NCBI RefSeq assembly: GCF_011751745.2
Contig: NZ_CP061170.1
Span: forward strand, 1,736,001 to 1,800,000
DNA from: Paramicrobacterium fandaimingii
GTDB taxonomy: Bacteria > Actinomycetota > Actinomycetes > Actinomycetales > Microbacteriaceae
DNA: 64,000 nt
Reading direction: 5' to 3'
Positions 1-8,823 of this stretch are shown here, piece after piece. Below the pieces are notes generated by a model, which worked only from the letters and a program-made list of their open reading frames with translations, was not told where the DNA came from and did no database searches. The position numbers and the translations under genes were made by a program. Numbering within the stretch: position 1 is the stretch's first letter; the number at the start of each line of letters is the position of its first letter.

Positions 1-82
1 CAAGCGAGGCACTCGGCACGACCGTGTGTCCTCGCTCCCCAAAGTAGTCAAGCCAGCGCTGACGAATCTCGGAAGTCTTCAT
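1..82 (-). CDS. alaS: Alanyl-tRNA synthetase, N-terminal fragment (cut by window edge)
   Basis: Only the first 27 codons are inside the window. They read [18 protein letters not shown], the conserved beginning of alanyl-tRNA synthetase, which charges tRNA-Ala in the cytoplasm. The start is the ATG whose complement is at 80-82. The aminoacylation, editing and C-terminal domains lie beyond the left edge, so completeness cannot be judged. It is transcribed in the same direction as the small membrane-protein gene and rpsD to its right, an arrangement common in Actinobacteria. The match is short but typical. Confidence 0.88.
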   Translation of the reverse strand, partial: MKTSEIRQRWLDYFGERGHTVVPSASL

Positions 83-116
83 GTGTCCGTTCGTTCGTGA
101 ATGATGAAAAGCGGGT

Positions 117-350
117 TCACCGTTTGTTGAGGTCGTCGATCGCCGCTTCGGCGTCTTCGACGAGTGAATCGATCGTTTCGCGCAGCTCGGCTTCGCGCTC
201 ACGGTACGCTTCGGCGACGGTGTCAGTGAACTCACGCATCTTTGCATCGACGTCGGCGAAGAACTCGCGGCCGCCTTGCGTCTGGTTGACCTTGTGGGCC
301 ACGACGAATCCGGTCGCCACGCCCACGAGAAGCAACAGCAGGTTCTTCAT
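117..350 (-). CDS. Small membrane-anchored coiled-coil protein (YtxH-like)
   Basis: This encodes 77 residues. A hydrophobic segment at about residues 2-18 ([17 protein letters not shown]) is followed by a charged, helix-prone Glu/Asp/Arg-rich tail, which fits a single-pass membrane anchor with a cytoplasmic coiled coil. I chose the second of two close ATGs (at 350) because a GAGGAG ribosome binding site sits six bases before it, while the ATG at 356 touches that site. It lies between rpsD and alaS on the same strand, where Actinobacteria often carry small DUF948/YtxH-like proteins. No enzymatic motif is visible and the function is unknown. Confidence 0.7.
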   Translation of the reverse strand: MKNLLLLLVGVATGFVVAHKVNQTQGGREFFADVDAKMREFTDTVAEAYREREAELRETIDSLVEDAEAAIDDLNKR

Positions 351-434
351 CTTCATCTCCTCGTCGAATGTGCTGGGAAGTCCGGGACAATCCTACCCGG
401 TGCTCGTGGTCATACTGCGTGTGCGAAAAGCGAA

Positions 435-463
435 GGAGGGCCACGGCGAACCGTGACCCTCCT
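435..463 (-). terminator. Rho-independent terminator after rpsD
   Basis: On the minus strand, just past the rpsD stop, a 13-bp stem (AGGAGGGTCACGG with CCGTGGCCCTCCT, one G-U pair) closes on a TTCG tetraloop and is followed by a T-rich stretch. This is a textbook intrinsic terminator. It would end the rpsD transcript before the small membrane-protein gene. Confidence 0.8.
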
Positions 464-475
464 CTCGTGCTGATG

Positions 476-1099
476 TCAGCGAGCTGCGTAGTACTCGACG
501 ACGAGCTGAACTTCACAGGTCACGGGGATCTCGGCGCGCTTCGGGGCGCGAACGAGGCGTGCCTGCAGCTTGTCGAGCTCGACCTCGAGGTAGCCGGGAA
601 CCTTCGGCAGAACCTCTGCGTGGCCACCGGCGGCGGCGACCTGGAAAAGGTCGCTGCCTTCGCTGCGGGGCTTCACGTGGATGAGCTGCCCTTCCTTGAC
701 GCGGAAAGACGGGCGGTCAACGAGCTGACCGTCGACGAGGATGTGACGGTGAACAACCATCTGGCGAGCCTGAGCGGTGCTGCGTGCGAGGCCGGCGCGA
801 AGCACGAGGGCGTCGAGACGCGTCTCGAGAATCTCGACGAGGTTCTCACCCGTCAGCCCCTGACGGCGACGTGCCTCTTCGAAGGCGATCTTCAACTGCT
901 TCTCGCGGATTCCGTACTGGGCGCGAAGACGCTGCTTCTCCTTCAGACGGACCGAGTAGTCCGAGTCAGCCTTGCGCTTGGTGCGGCCGTGCTCACCAGG
1001 AGCGTAGGGGCGCTTCTCCATGTAGCGAGCGGCCTTCGGGGTCAGTGCGACGCCGAGGGCGCGCGAGAGGCGCGTTTTGGAACGGGACGTGTTTGACAC
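476..1099 (-). CDS. rpsD: 30S ribosomal protein S4
   Basis: At 207 residues it is normal length for bacterial S4, a primary binder of 16S rRNA in small-subunit assembly. The N-terminal domain (about 1-90) contains RPYAPGEHGR, typical of S4. An S4 RNA-binding domain follows at about 92-155 (ETRLDALVLRAGLARSTAQA). The N-terminal region has no cysteines, so this is the zinc-independent (C-minus) form. The start is GTG at 1099 with AAAGGA four bases upstream. It stands alone on the minus strand with its own terminator, as is usual in Microbacteriaceae, where rpsD is outside the alpha operon. Confidence 0.97.
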   Translation of the reverse strand: MSNTSRSKTRLSRALGVALTPKAARYMEKRPYAPGEHGRTKRKADSDYSVRLKEKQRLRAQYGIREKQLKIAFEEARRRQGLTGENLVEILETRLDALVLRAGLARSTAQARQMVVHRHILVDGQLVDRPSFRVKEGQLIHVKPRSEGSDLFQVAAAGGHAEVLPKVPGYLEVELDKLQARLVRAPKRAEIPVTCEVQLVVEYYAAR

Positions 1100-1275
1100 G
1101 GTGTCCTTTCAATATGATTTCTCTAACAGTGCTTTGCGAGCACGCGTGAGCGTACGGCAGGGCAGAGGGATCGACCAGGAACGTTCGGCTACAGAACGCA
1201 ATCCGTCAAGACAGGTGAACACGCAGCCGCACGCACTCACCAGCTTTAGGCCAACGGATATCTTAGCATGCGCGA

Positions 1276-2607
1276 TCAGGTGTGTGATCCTCGAATGATG
1301 CGCAGAAGCTTGGCGAGCCGAGTCGAGACGTCACGCTCGTTGCCGTGCTGGGTTGGGCGGTAGTACTGCCTGTCGGCAAGCTCGTCTGGAAGGTACTGCT
1401 GCGGCGAGACTCCGAGCTCTGAATCGTGGGGATAGACATAGCCCTTGCCATGCCCTAATCGCTTGGCGCCGGGGTAATGGGCGTCACGCAAATGAAGAGG
1501 AACGCGTCCGATGCGACCGTTTCTGACATCGGAGATCGCTTCGTCGATGCCTCTGTTCGCCGAATTGGATTTTGCGGCGGTGGCGAGATAGACGACGGCT
1601 TCGGCCAGAGGGATTCGCCCCTCGGGCATTCCGATGAATTGCACAGCGTGTGCCGAGGCAACCGCGATCTGCAGCGCCTGAGGGTCTGCCATGCCGACGT
1701 CTTCCGATGCGGAGATCACGATGCGTCGTGCAATGAAGCGGGGGTCTTCGCCCGCCTCGATCATGCGAGCGAGATAGTGCAGCGCGGCATCCGGGTCTGA
1801 ACCCCTGATCGACTTGATGAACGCGCTGATGACGTCGTAGTGCTCATCTCCGTTCTTGTCGTAGCGCAGCAGAGCGCGATCCACGGCCTGAGCAACGACC
1901 TCGGGGGTGATCACGGGCGAATCAGATTCAGCGGATGCCGAGACCGCGGCGGCCTCAAGCGCCGTGAGCGCACGACGCGCATCACCCGAGGCGAGACGGA
2001 TGATCGCGTCGCGGGCATCGTCGTCGAGCGCGACGCGATCCCCGAGCCCACGCTCATCGTGCACCGCGCGGTCGACAAGCTCCCCCAGGTCGTCATCGCT
2101 GAGTTGCTGAAGGGTAAGCAGGAGCGATCGTGAGAGAAGCGGAGAGATGACGGAGAACGACGGGTTCTCTGTCGTCGCGGCAACGAGAATCACCCAGCCG
2201 TTCTCGACGCCGGGCAGAAGCGCGTCTTGCTGCGCCTTGGTGAAGCGGTGAATCTCATCGAGAAAGAGCACGGTCGACAGGCCGTAGAGGTCCCTGCTGT
2301 TGAGCGCCTCCTCCATGACGCGGCGAACATCTTTCACCCCGGCGGTGACGGCAGAGAGCTCGACGAAGCGTCGGCCAGAGGAATTGGCGATGGATTGGGC
2401 GATCGTGGTCTTGCCCGTGCCGGGAGGGCCCCAGAGAATCAACGAGACCGACCCCGATGTGCCCCCAGAGTCGCCCGCGAGTGCGACGAGCGGAGAACCG
2501 GGGGTGAGCAGATGCTTCTGGCCCGCTACCTCGTCAAGACTGCGTGGGCGCATGCGTACGGCAAGCGGTACATTCGACTGCTGATAAGCCGTGCCGGTAT
2601 TCGCCAT
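1276..2607 (-). CDS. rarA: Replication-associated recombination protein A, AAA+ ATPase
   Basis: This 443-residue protein of the RarA/MgsA/Wrnip1 family acts at stalled replication forks and forms tetramers. Walker A (GPPGTGKTT) is at about 60-68 and Walker B (LFLDEIHRF) at about 114-122. The C-terminal part contains the family's helical oligomerisation domain with the segment [15 protein letters not shown]. The start ATG is at 2607. It lies between rpsD and a divergently transcribed cyclophilin gene, with about 175 bases before rpsD. DnaX/clamp-loader ATPases are related, but the C-terminal motifs fit RarA. Confidence 0.94.
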   Translation of the reverse strand: MANTGTAYQQSNVPLAVRMRPRSLDEVAGQKHLLTPGSPLVALAGDSGGTSGSVSLILWGPPGTGKTTIAQSIANSSGRRFVELSAVTAGVKDVRRVMEEALNSRDLYGLSTVLFLDEIHRFTKAQQDALLPGVENGWVILVAATTENPSFSVISPLLSRSLLLTLQQLSDDDLGELVDRAVHDERGLGDRVALDDDARDAIIRLASGDARRALTALEAAAVSASAESDSPVITPEVVAQAVDRALLRYDKNGDEHYDVISAFIKSIRGSDPDAALHYLARMIEAGEDPRFIARRIVISASEDVGMADPQALQIAVASAHAVQFIGMPEGRIPLAEAVVYLATAAKSNSANRGIDEAISDVRNGRIGRVPLHLRDAHYPGAKRLGHGKGYVYPHDSELGVSPQQYLPDELADRQYYRPTQHGNERDVSTRLAKLLRIIRGSHT

Positions 2608-2688
2608 GCCGATAGGTTATCGGCTGCACCTGACAGGCAAGACTGTAGGCTTTGCACCGCGCGGCCACTCCCCCGTAAGGTTCTTCTG

Positions 2689-2720
2689 GGTAACGTCGCA
2701 GTTTCACACGCGACGTTACC
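2689..2720 (+). promoter_or_regulatory. Perfect 11-bp inverted repeat in the leader of the cyclophilin gene
   Basis: GGTAACGTCGC and its exact reverse complement GCGACGTTACC are separated by 10 bases and end 40 bases before the GTG of the cyclophilin gene. There is no T-tract, so it is not an obvious terminator. It could be an operator for the rarA/cyclophilin divergent region or a leader hairpin. No known motif was recognised. Confidence 0.5.
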
Positions 2721-2760
2721 GTCGCACACCCGGGCTTCGGCCATCACGTTGGAGGAATCT

Positions 2761-3540
2761 GTGGCCCCTAGCAAATACGATGAGAAGAAGGCGCGTCTTG
2801 AGCGCAATCGACTCCGAGCGTTCCAAGCACGGCAGAGCGTGCACGATCATCGTCGCAAGCGCCGCATCCGCGACAACTGGATCGCCGGAATTCTCGTTGT
2901 GCTGGTAGCCGTTGGCGCGAGCTTCGCGCAGGTCTTCTACTTCTCGAATGGTCCGGGAAGCCCGGAAGCCACAGCAACGCCGTCACCGACGGCATCCGCC
3001 TCGCAGTATTCGAAACCGGATGCTTCCCTCGCCGAGGATCGCGAGTGGACAGGCCAGATGACCATCAACGACATTCCCCTTGGCATCACTCTTGACGGCG
3101 CGGCCGCACCGATGGCGGTGTCGAACCTCGTCTACCTGAGCCAGGAAGGCTTCTATCAGGGACTCAGTTGCCACAGGCTGACAACGACCGATGGCTTCGG
3201 CGTGCTGCAGTGCGGTGATCCGAATGGTGACGGAAGCGGCGGGCCTGGCTATTCGTGGGGGCCAATTGAGAATGCCCCAAAGGATGACTTCTACCCGGCG
3301 GGCACAATTGCCATGGCCAGGCAGGGCAATAACGCCGAGAGCATGGGAAGCCAGTTTTTCATCGTCTACGAGGACACCACGATCCCGTCTGATCAGGCCG
3401 GCGGATATACCGTGCTCGGCACGATCACAACCGGGCTGGACGATCTGAAGAAGACGGTTGTCGACAAAGGAACAGCCGACGGTTCGGCAGACGGTCCTCC
3501 CGCCGTCGACACGGTCATCAACGGCATAACGGTTAAGTAG
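2761..3540 (+). CDS. Membrane-anchored cyclophilin-type peptidyl-prolyl isomerase
   Basis: This 259-residue protein catalyses cis-trans isomerisation of Xaa-Pro bonds. A basic cytoplasmic head (1-39) is followed by a membrane helix (about 41-60, IAGILVVLVAVGASFAQVFY), a Pro/Thr/Ser-rich spacer and a cyclophilin domain from about 95 to the end. Cyclophilin landmarks include GFYQGLSCHRL, GTIAMARQ and SQFFIVYED, so the catalytic domain is predicted outside the membrane, where it would help exported proteins fold. The start is GTG at 2761, five bases after GGAGGAA; the open frame runs further upstream without a better start. It is divergent from rarA and lies before the DUF349 gene, matching ppiB-like genes near relA in other Actinobacteria. 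Confidence 0.9.
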   Translation: MAPSKYDEKKARLERNRLRAFQARQSVHDHRRKRRIRDNWIAGILVVLVAVGASFAQVFYFSNGPGSPEATATPSPTASASQYSKPDASLAEDREWTGQMTINDIPLGITLDGAAAPMAVSNLVYLSQEGFYQGLSCHRLTTTDGFGVLQCGDPNGDGSGGPGYSWGPIENAPKDDFYPAGTIAMARQGNNAESMGSQFFIVYEDTTIPSDQAGGYTVLGTITTGLDDLKKTVVDKGTADGSADGPPAVDTVINGITVK

Positions 3541-3633
3541 CGGCCGCCCCGGTCGGTCAGCCCGCATAATAGGCTGAGAACTCAGTCCCGCACGACCGTG
3601 AGCGCGGTCAGGATCACAAGTAGGTAGAGGCAC

Positions 3634-4863
3634 GTGGCAGAGACACAAGAACAACCGTGGGGTCGCGCAGACGAGACTGGCACGGTGTTCGTCCGTGAGG
3701 GCGACGAGTGGCGTGAAGTTGGTCAGTTTCCTGACGGAACTCCGGACGAGGCTCTCGCATACTTTGAGCGTAAGTTCACCGATCTCGCCGGGCAGGTGAA
3801 TCTGCTTGAGCAGCGGGCAAAGCGCGGCGCTCCGGCGAAAGACATCGCCAAGGCCGTCGCGAGCCTGACGGAGAACCTGCGCGAGCCGAGCGCCGTTGGC
3901 GACATCGCATCGCTGCGGACGCGTGTCGCTGCACTCGACACGACAGTCGACGAGCTGAATGAACAGCAGCAGGCGCAGGCCGAAGAGGCGCAGAAGGAAG
4001 CCATCGCGCAGCGCGAGGCCATCGTCACCGAGGTCGAAGCCCTCGCCGCGATCGACCCTGCCCGCGTGCAGTGGAAGCAGATGACGGGGCAGGTCAATGA
4101 CCTCTTCGCCCAGTGGCAAGCGCACCAGCAAGACGGCCCAAGGCTTCCGAAGGCGCAGGCGAATGCCCTCTGGAAGCGGTTTCGCACCGCCCGCAGCACA
4201 ATCGAACGGGAACGCCGAGCGTTTTTCGCTGAGCTCGATGCGCAGCACCGCGATGTGAAGGTGCGCAAGCAAGAGTTGATCGAGCAGGCGCAGGCACTCG
4301 TGCCGCGCGGGATCGACGGAGTGCCCGGTTATCGGCGTCTGCTTGACGATTGGAAGCGCGCTGGCCGAGCGGGCAAGAAGCAGGACGACGCGCTGTGGGC
4401 TCGATTCAAGGCCGCAGGCGATGAGATCTATGCGGCCAAGGCCGAGGTCGATGCCCGTGACGATGCCGAATACCGCGAGAACTACGACAAGAAGCTCGAG
4501 CTCCTCGATGAGGCGCAGCCCTTGCTCTCCGCGACGAACCTCGACAAGGCGAAGTCCCAGCTTCTCAGCGTCCAGCGCCGATGGGAAGAGATCGGCCGGG
4601 TTCCTCGCGACAAGGTGAAGACCGTCGAAGAGCGCCTGCGTCGCGTCGAGCAGGCCGTGCGAAAGCTCGATGAGGAGCATTGGCGCAAGAACGATCCCGA
4701 GACGAAGGCGCGCACCGAGGGGCTTGCCGCACAGCTTCACGATTCAATTGCGAAGCTGGAGTCAGAGCTCGCCGATGCCGAGGCGAAGGGTGACCGCAAG
4801 CGCGTCGACGAGGCAAATGAAGCGTTGCGCACCCAACGGCAGTGGCTGAACGCGATCGGCTGA
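3634..4863 (+). CDS. DUF349 domain protein
   Basis: This 409-residue protein is rich in Glu, Lys, Arg and Ala and almost wholly helical. It carries repeated DUF349 units (for example around 150-200, W-x(3)-R-x-A-x-I-E-R-E, with further repeats to the end). Such repeats form long coiled-coil arrays. It starts at GTG 3634 with TAGAGG upstream. It lies between the cyclophilin gene and the AbiEi-like gene close to relA, a conserved actinobacterial position. The molecular function of DUF349 proteins is not settled, and no catalytic motif is visible. Confidence 0.88.
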   Translation: MAETQEQPWGRADETGTVFVREGDEWREVGQFPDGTPDEALAYFERKFTDLAGQVNLLEQRAKRGAPAKDIAKAVASLTENLREPSAVGDIASLRTRVAALDTTVDELNEQQQAQAEEAQKEAIAQREAIVTEVEALAAIDPARVQWKQMTGQVNDLFAQWQAHQQDGPRLPKAQANALWKRFRTARSTIERERRAFFAELDAQHRDVKVRKQELIEQAQALVPRGIDGVPGYRRLLDDWKRAGRAGKKQDDALWARFKAAGDEIYAAKAEVDARDDAEYRENYDKKLELLDEAQPLLSATNLDKAKSQLLSVQRRWEEIGRVPRDKVKTVEERLRRVEQAVRKLDEEHWRKNDPETKARTEGLAAQLHDSIAKLESELADAEAKGDRKRVDEANEALRTQRQWLNAIG

Positions 4864-4952
4864 CTCTCCACAGGCCGCTGCTCGTACACCCTGTTCTCCA
4901 CAGTGGACGGTGAGCTCCGGCCGCGCGCGCCCTCGTCCGCGACGATGGGGAC

Positions 4953-5528
4953 ATGTCCCGTTTAATCCCTCCGGTGATGCGCGCTACAGACCTGCCGCTT
5001 GCCGTGTTGAGCGCCGCACGGCTCGACGGAGTGCTCTGGGGCGTCCACGACGGCTACTGCTCCGTCGATGAGCCCGATCGTCCGGAGCTGCGAGCCCTCG
5101 CTCTCTCGTACGCTGTGCAGCCGCACGACATCGTCGTGGGAAGAACGGCGGCCTGGGTCTACGGTGCGGGCAGCAGGGTCATCGGCCCCATCGAGGTGTG
5201 TTCGCGAGCACGCCCACTCGGCTCATGGCGAACCGGCGTGCGTTACCGGGAAGTCGCGATCGACGACGATGATCTCACGCGGCTGTCCCCGCCTACCCCG
5301 ATTCTGACGACCCGATCACGCACGATCAGCGACATCGCCGTCGACTCGCTGCGAACCATTCATGACATCGACCTCGTACTTGCGCTCTGCGATGGCACCG
5401 CGTCCACGGTCCGCTCGCATGCAAACGACCTCGCAGCTGCACGTCGCAGACCGGGAAAAGCTGCCGGACTCGAGTTTCTCTCCGTCGTCATCGCGGCTGC
5501 CGAACGGCGCGGCACGCCGTCCGAGTGA
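4953..5528 (+). CDS. AbiEi-antitoxin-like protein without a visible toxin partner
   Basis: This 191-residue protein has an N-terminal region that looks like a winged-helix segment (about 9-60). It then has a GRTAAWVYGAG motif (about 69-79), resembling the G-x(2)-AAW-x-YG signature of actinobacterial proteins annotated as type IV AbiEi-family antitoxins. The middle carries RSRTISDIAVDSL, also seen in that group. Nothing like an AbiEii nucleotidyltransferase toxin is adjacent: DUF349 is upstream and relA is convergent downstream with three bases between stops. It may therefore be an orphan DNA-binding protein rather than part of an active toxin-antitoxin pair. The family call rests on motif resemblance only. 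Confidence 0.6.
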   Translation: MSRLIPPVMRATDLPLAVLSAARLDGVLWGVHDGYCSVDEPDRPELRALALSYAVQPHDIVVGRTAAWVYGAGSRVIGPIEVCSRARPLGSWRTGVRYREVAIDDDDLTRLSPPTPILTTRSRTISDIAVDSLRTIHDIDLVLALCDGTASTVRSHANDLAAARRRPGKAAGLEFLSVVIAAAERRGTPSE

Positions 5529-5531
5529 CGG

Positions 5532-7775
5532 TCAGCCTCCGTTGACGCGGTAGACGTCGTACACGGCGTCAACGCGTCGCACAGCGTTCAGCACGCGCTC
5601 GAGGTGGGTCGTGTCACCCATTTCGAAGACAAAGCGGCTGATTGCCAACCGCGCGTTCGACGTGGTGACTGTCGCTGAGAGAATATTCACATGGTGCTCG
5701 CTGAGCACTTGCGTGATATCGGAGAGCAATGCAGCCCGATCGAGCGCCTCCACTTGAATGTTCACGAGGAACAGACCCTTTGAGGTCGGTGCCCACTCGA
5801 CATCGATCATCCGCTCGGGCTCCTGCTCAAGCGACTGAACGTTATGGCAGTCAGAACGATGGACAGAGACTCCAGAGCCACGGGTGATGAAGCCGACGAT
5901 CTCATCGCCTGGCACCGGTGTGCAGCACTTGGCAAGCTTGACGAGAATGTCGGGTGCACCCCTGACCAAGACCCCCGACTCGCTGTTCGACGCGCGGGCA
6001 CGCGAGCGCCCACGTACTGGCATATCGACGATAGTGTGCTCGGACTCGGCGTCGCCCTGGACGATCGCGGCAACCTTCTCGAGAACCGACTGTGTTGACA
6101 CGTGGCCCTCGCCGACAGCGGCATACAACGCCGAAATGTCGTTGTAGTGGAGCTGTGAGACAACCTCGTTCAGTGAGTCCAGCTGCCGCAGCGGCAGGTT
6201 CTGCTTGCGGAAAGCCCGCGCGATGGCATCCTTGCCCTGCTCTATCGCTTCGTCGCGGCGTTCCTTGGTGAACCATTGGCGAATCTTACTTCGCGCACGA
6301 GGACTCTTGACGAACCCAAGCCAGTCCTGGCTGGGACCGGAGTCAGGATTCTTCGATGTGAAGACCTCGACGACGTCTCCGCTGCCCAACGCGGTTTCCA
6401 GGGGAACGAGGCGTCCGTTGACGCGGGCACCCATCGTGCGGTGCCCAACCTCTGTGTGCACGGCATAGGCGAAGTCGACGGGTGTCGCGCCCGAGGGAAG
6501 CCCGATCACACGACCCTTCGGAGTGAAGACGTATACCTCTTTGGCGCCGATCTCAAACCGCAGGGAGTCGAGGAATTCGCTGGGGTCGGCCGTCTCAGCC
6601 TGCCAGTCAGAAATATGCGCAAGCCAGGCAAGATCGGTGTCGGCGGAGGGCCCTGACGCCTTCCCTCCGTTCATGCGCTCCTTGTACTTCCAGTGGGCCG
6701 CGACACCGTACTCTGCATGCTGGTGCATTTCGTGCGTGCGAATCTGTATCTCGACAGACTTGCCCTCAGGGCCGATGACCGTTGTGTGCAGCGATTGATA
6801 GAGGTTGAACTTGGGTGTCGCGATGTAGTCCTTGAACCGACCGGGAATCGGCGTCCAGCGAGCGTGAATCGCGCCGAGCACCGCATAGCAATCGCGCACC
6901 GAGTTGACGAGCACGCGGATTCCGACGAGATCGTAGATGTCATCGAAGTCGCGCCCGCGCACGATCATCTTCTGGTAGATCGAGTAGTACTGTTTTGGTC
7001 GGCCGACGACCTTGCCGCGAATCTTCTGGGCCTTGAGATCGTCATTGATCGCATCGATGACCATCTGGATGAAGTGCTCGCGCTTCGGCGTGCGCTGCTT
7101 AACGAGGCTTTCGATCTCGGCGTAGATCTTCGGCTGGAGCACAGCGAACGAGAGGTCCTCGAGCTCCCATTTGATGGCTTGGATACCGAGCCGGTGCGCG
7201 AGTGGAGCGTAGATCTCGAGAGTCTCTGTCGCCTTCTTCGCTGCCTTCTCCGGTGGCATGAAGCCCCAGGTTCGCGCATTGTGCAGGCGGTCTGCGAGCT
7301 TGATGATGAGCACACGAATGTCCTTCGACATCGCAACGATCATCTTGCGTACGGTCTCGGCCTGGGCTGCCTCGCCGTATTTGACCTTATCGAGCTTGGT
7401 GACACCGTCGACGAGCATGGCGATCTCGTCACCGAATTCGGCTCTCAGCTCATCGAGGGTGTACTCCGTGTCTTCGACGGTGTCGTGCAGCAACGCCGCA
7501 GCGATTGTCTTCGAGCCGATTCCGAGATCGGCGAGAATCTGCGCGACCGCGACCGGGTGTGTGATGTATGGCTCGCCGCTGCGCCGCTTCTGCTCTCTGT
7601 GCGCTTCTTCTGCCACGGTGTATGCACGCTCGATAACCGAGACGTCGGCCTTTGGCTGGTGCATACGCACAGTTCGGATGAGCCGATCGACAGCGCCGAC
7701 AGGCTGGGCGCGCGAAAAGATGCGCGGCACGAGTCTGCGCAACGATGCAGATTGTGTCGACGTTGATTCTGTCAT
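5532..7775 (-). CDS. relA: Bifunctional (p)ppGpp synthetase/hydrolase RelA/SpoT
   Basis: This 747-residue protein is full length for a long Rel enzyme. The order is an HD hydrolase domain (about 50-190, with [12 protein letters not shown] and catalytic H97/D98), a synthetase domain (about 260-370, including [13 protein letters not shown]), a TGS domain (about 410-470), a helical/zinc-finger region ([13 protein letters not shown]) and a C-terminal ACT domain (about 670-747). Both catalytic centres look intact, so it should make and degrade (p)ppGpp, the stringent-response alarmone. It lies downstream of yajC-secD-secF on the same strand, with 46 bases after secF, matching the secDF-relA order of other Actinobacteria. 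Confidence 0.97.
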   Translation of the reverse strand: MTESTSTQSASLRRLVPRIFSRAQPVGAVDRLIRTVRMHQPKADVSVIERAYTVAEEAHREQKRRSGEPYITHPVAVAQILADLGIGSKTIAAALLHDTVEDTEYTLDELRAEFGDEIAMLVDGVTKLDKVKYGEAAQAETVRKMIVAMSKDIRVLIIKLADRLHNARTWGFMPPEKAAKKATETLEIYAPLAHRLGIQAIKWELEDLSFAVLQPKIYAEIESLVKQRTPKREHFIQMVIDAINDDLKAQKIRGKVVGRPKQYYSIYQKMIVRGRDFDDIYDLVGIRVLVNSVRDCYAVLGAIHARWTPIPGRFKDYIATPKFNLYQSLHTTVIGPEGKSVEIQIRTHEMHQHAEYGVAAHWKYKERMNGGKASGPSADTDLAWLAHISDWQAETADPSEFLDSLRFEIGAKEVYVFTPKGRVIGLPSGATPVDFAYAVHTEVGHRTMGARVNGRLVPLETALGSGDVVEVFTSKNPDSGPSQDWLGFVKSPRARSKIRQWFTKERRDEAIEQGKDAIARAFRKQNLPLRQLDSLNEVVSQLHYNDISALYAAVGEGHVSTQSVLEKVAAIVQGDAESEHTIVDMPVRGRSRARASNSESGVLVRGAPDILVKLAKCCTPVPGDEIVGFITRGSGVSVHRSDCHNVQSLEQEPERMIDVEWAPTSKGLFLVNIQVEALDRAALLSDITQVLSEHHVNILSATVTTSNARLAISRFVFEMGDTTHLERVLNAVRRVDAVYDVYRVNGG

Positions 7776-7821
7776 CGCGGATCACCCCCTTGAACTCTCA
7801 AGGATACTGCCCAGATGCGCG

Positions 7822-8823
7822 TTACTTGACCGGCTCGGCCCGTGACGCACGCTCACGTGCCGCAAGCACACGAGCATCACGCTTCTTGATCTCCGGTTCG
7901 TTCTGACGGAACAGTGCGTAGAGCGGTGCCCCAACGAAGATCGTGGAATATGTGGCGACGATGATTCCGACGAAAAGTGAGAGCGAGATGTCTCGGAGTG
8001 TCTCTGCGCCCAAGAGAAAGTCGCCGATGACAAGAATCGCGGCAACAGGCAGCGCGGCGACGACCGATGTGTTGATCGACCGCACAAGAGTCTGGTTCAC
8101 AGCGAGGTTCACCGATTCAGCGAAGGTGCGCGGGGAATCTTCGCCATCTTCGTGCGTATTCTCGCGAATCTTGTCAAAGACGACAACTGTGTCATAGAGG
8201 GAGTACCCCAGAATCGTCAGGAACCCGATCACTGCCGCCGGAGTTACCTCGAACCCAGACGCCGCGTAGACACCGAGTGTGATCACCAGCACGTCTGCCA
8301 AAGTGATGATGGCAGCCGCTGACATCTTCCACGTTCTGAAATACAGAGCCATGATGATGAAGGAGAGCACAAGAAAGATGACGAGCGCCGTCAGAGACAT
8401 CTTGGTGACGTCGCTCCCCCACGTCGCTCCGACGAAGTTGGTATTGACGTCTGACGTCTCAACGCCGTACGCGCTCGCGAGCGTCTGGGTAATCTGGTGC
8501 GTCTGATCCGCTGTCAGCTGATCTGTCTGCACCCGAACGCCGTCGTCTCCGACAATCACGACGCGGGTGACAGCCTCGGGCACGACCTCGGCAACGGCGT
8601 CGGTCGCCAAGCTCTGCTCTGTGCTTTTCGCCCCCGAGATGGAGAACTGGGAGCCGCCCGTGAACTCAATGCCGAAGTTGAATCCGCCCTTGAGAATCGG
8701 GGTGAGGATCGAAGCGATCACAAGGAGCGCCGCGATTGTGAACCACACTCGGCGGTTGCCGACGAAGTTGACGGAACGCTTGCCCGTGTAAAGGTCGTTT
8801 CCGAAGCGAACGAAGCTGGCCAT
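7822..8823 (-). CDS. secF: Protein translocase subunit SecF
   Basis: At 333 residues with six predicted membrane segments, this is the SecF half of the SecDF complex, which uses proton motive force to pull exported proteins through SecYEG. The first helix is at about 28-45, followed by the periplasmic domain (FGIEFTGGSQF) and the conserved helices containing IGFLTILGYSLYDTVVVFDK. The ATG shares one base with the secD stop codon (TGATG), so the two are translationally coupled. The C-terminal tail is charged. Confidence 0.96.
   Translation of the reverse strand: MASFVRFGNDLYTGKRSVNFVGNRRVWFTIAALLVIASILTPILKGGFNFGIEFTGGSQFSISGAKSTEQSLATDAVAEVVPEAVTRVVIVGDDGVRVQTDQLTADQTHQITQTLASAYGVETSDVNTNFVGATWGSDVTKMSLTALVIFLVLSFIIMALYFRTWKMSAAAIITLADVLVITLGVYAASGFEVTPAAVIGFLTILGYSLYDTVVVFDKIRENTHEDGEDSPRTFAESVNLAVNQTLVRSINTSVVAALPVAAILVIGDFLLGAETLRDISLSLFVGIIVATYSTIFVGAPLYALFRQNEPEIKKRDARVLAARERASRAEPVK

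Noticed and set aside
2227..2760. N-terminal extension of the cyclophilin
   Set aside because: It overlaps rarA on the other strand; the GTG at 2761 has a strong ribosome binding site and is followed by a normal membrane-anchor sequence.
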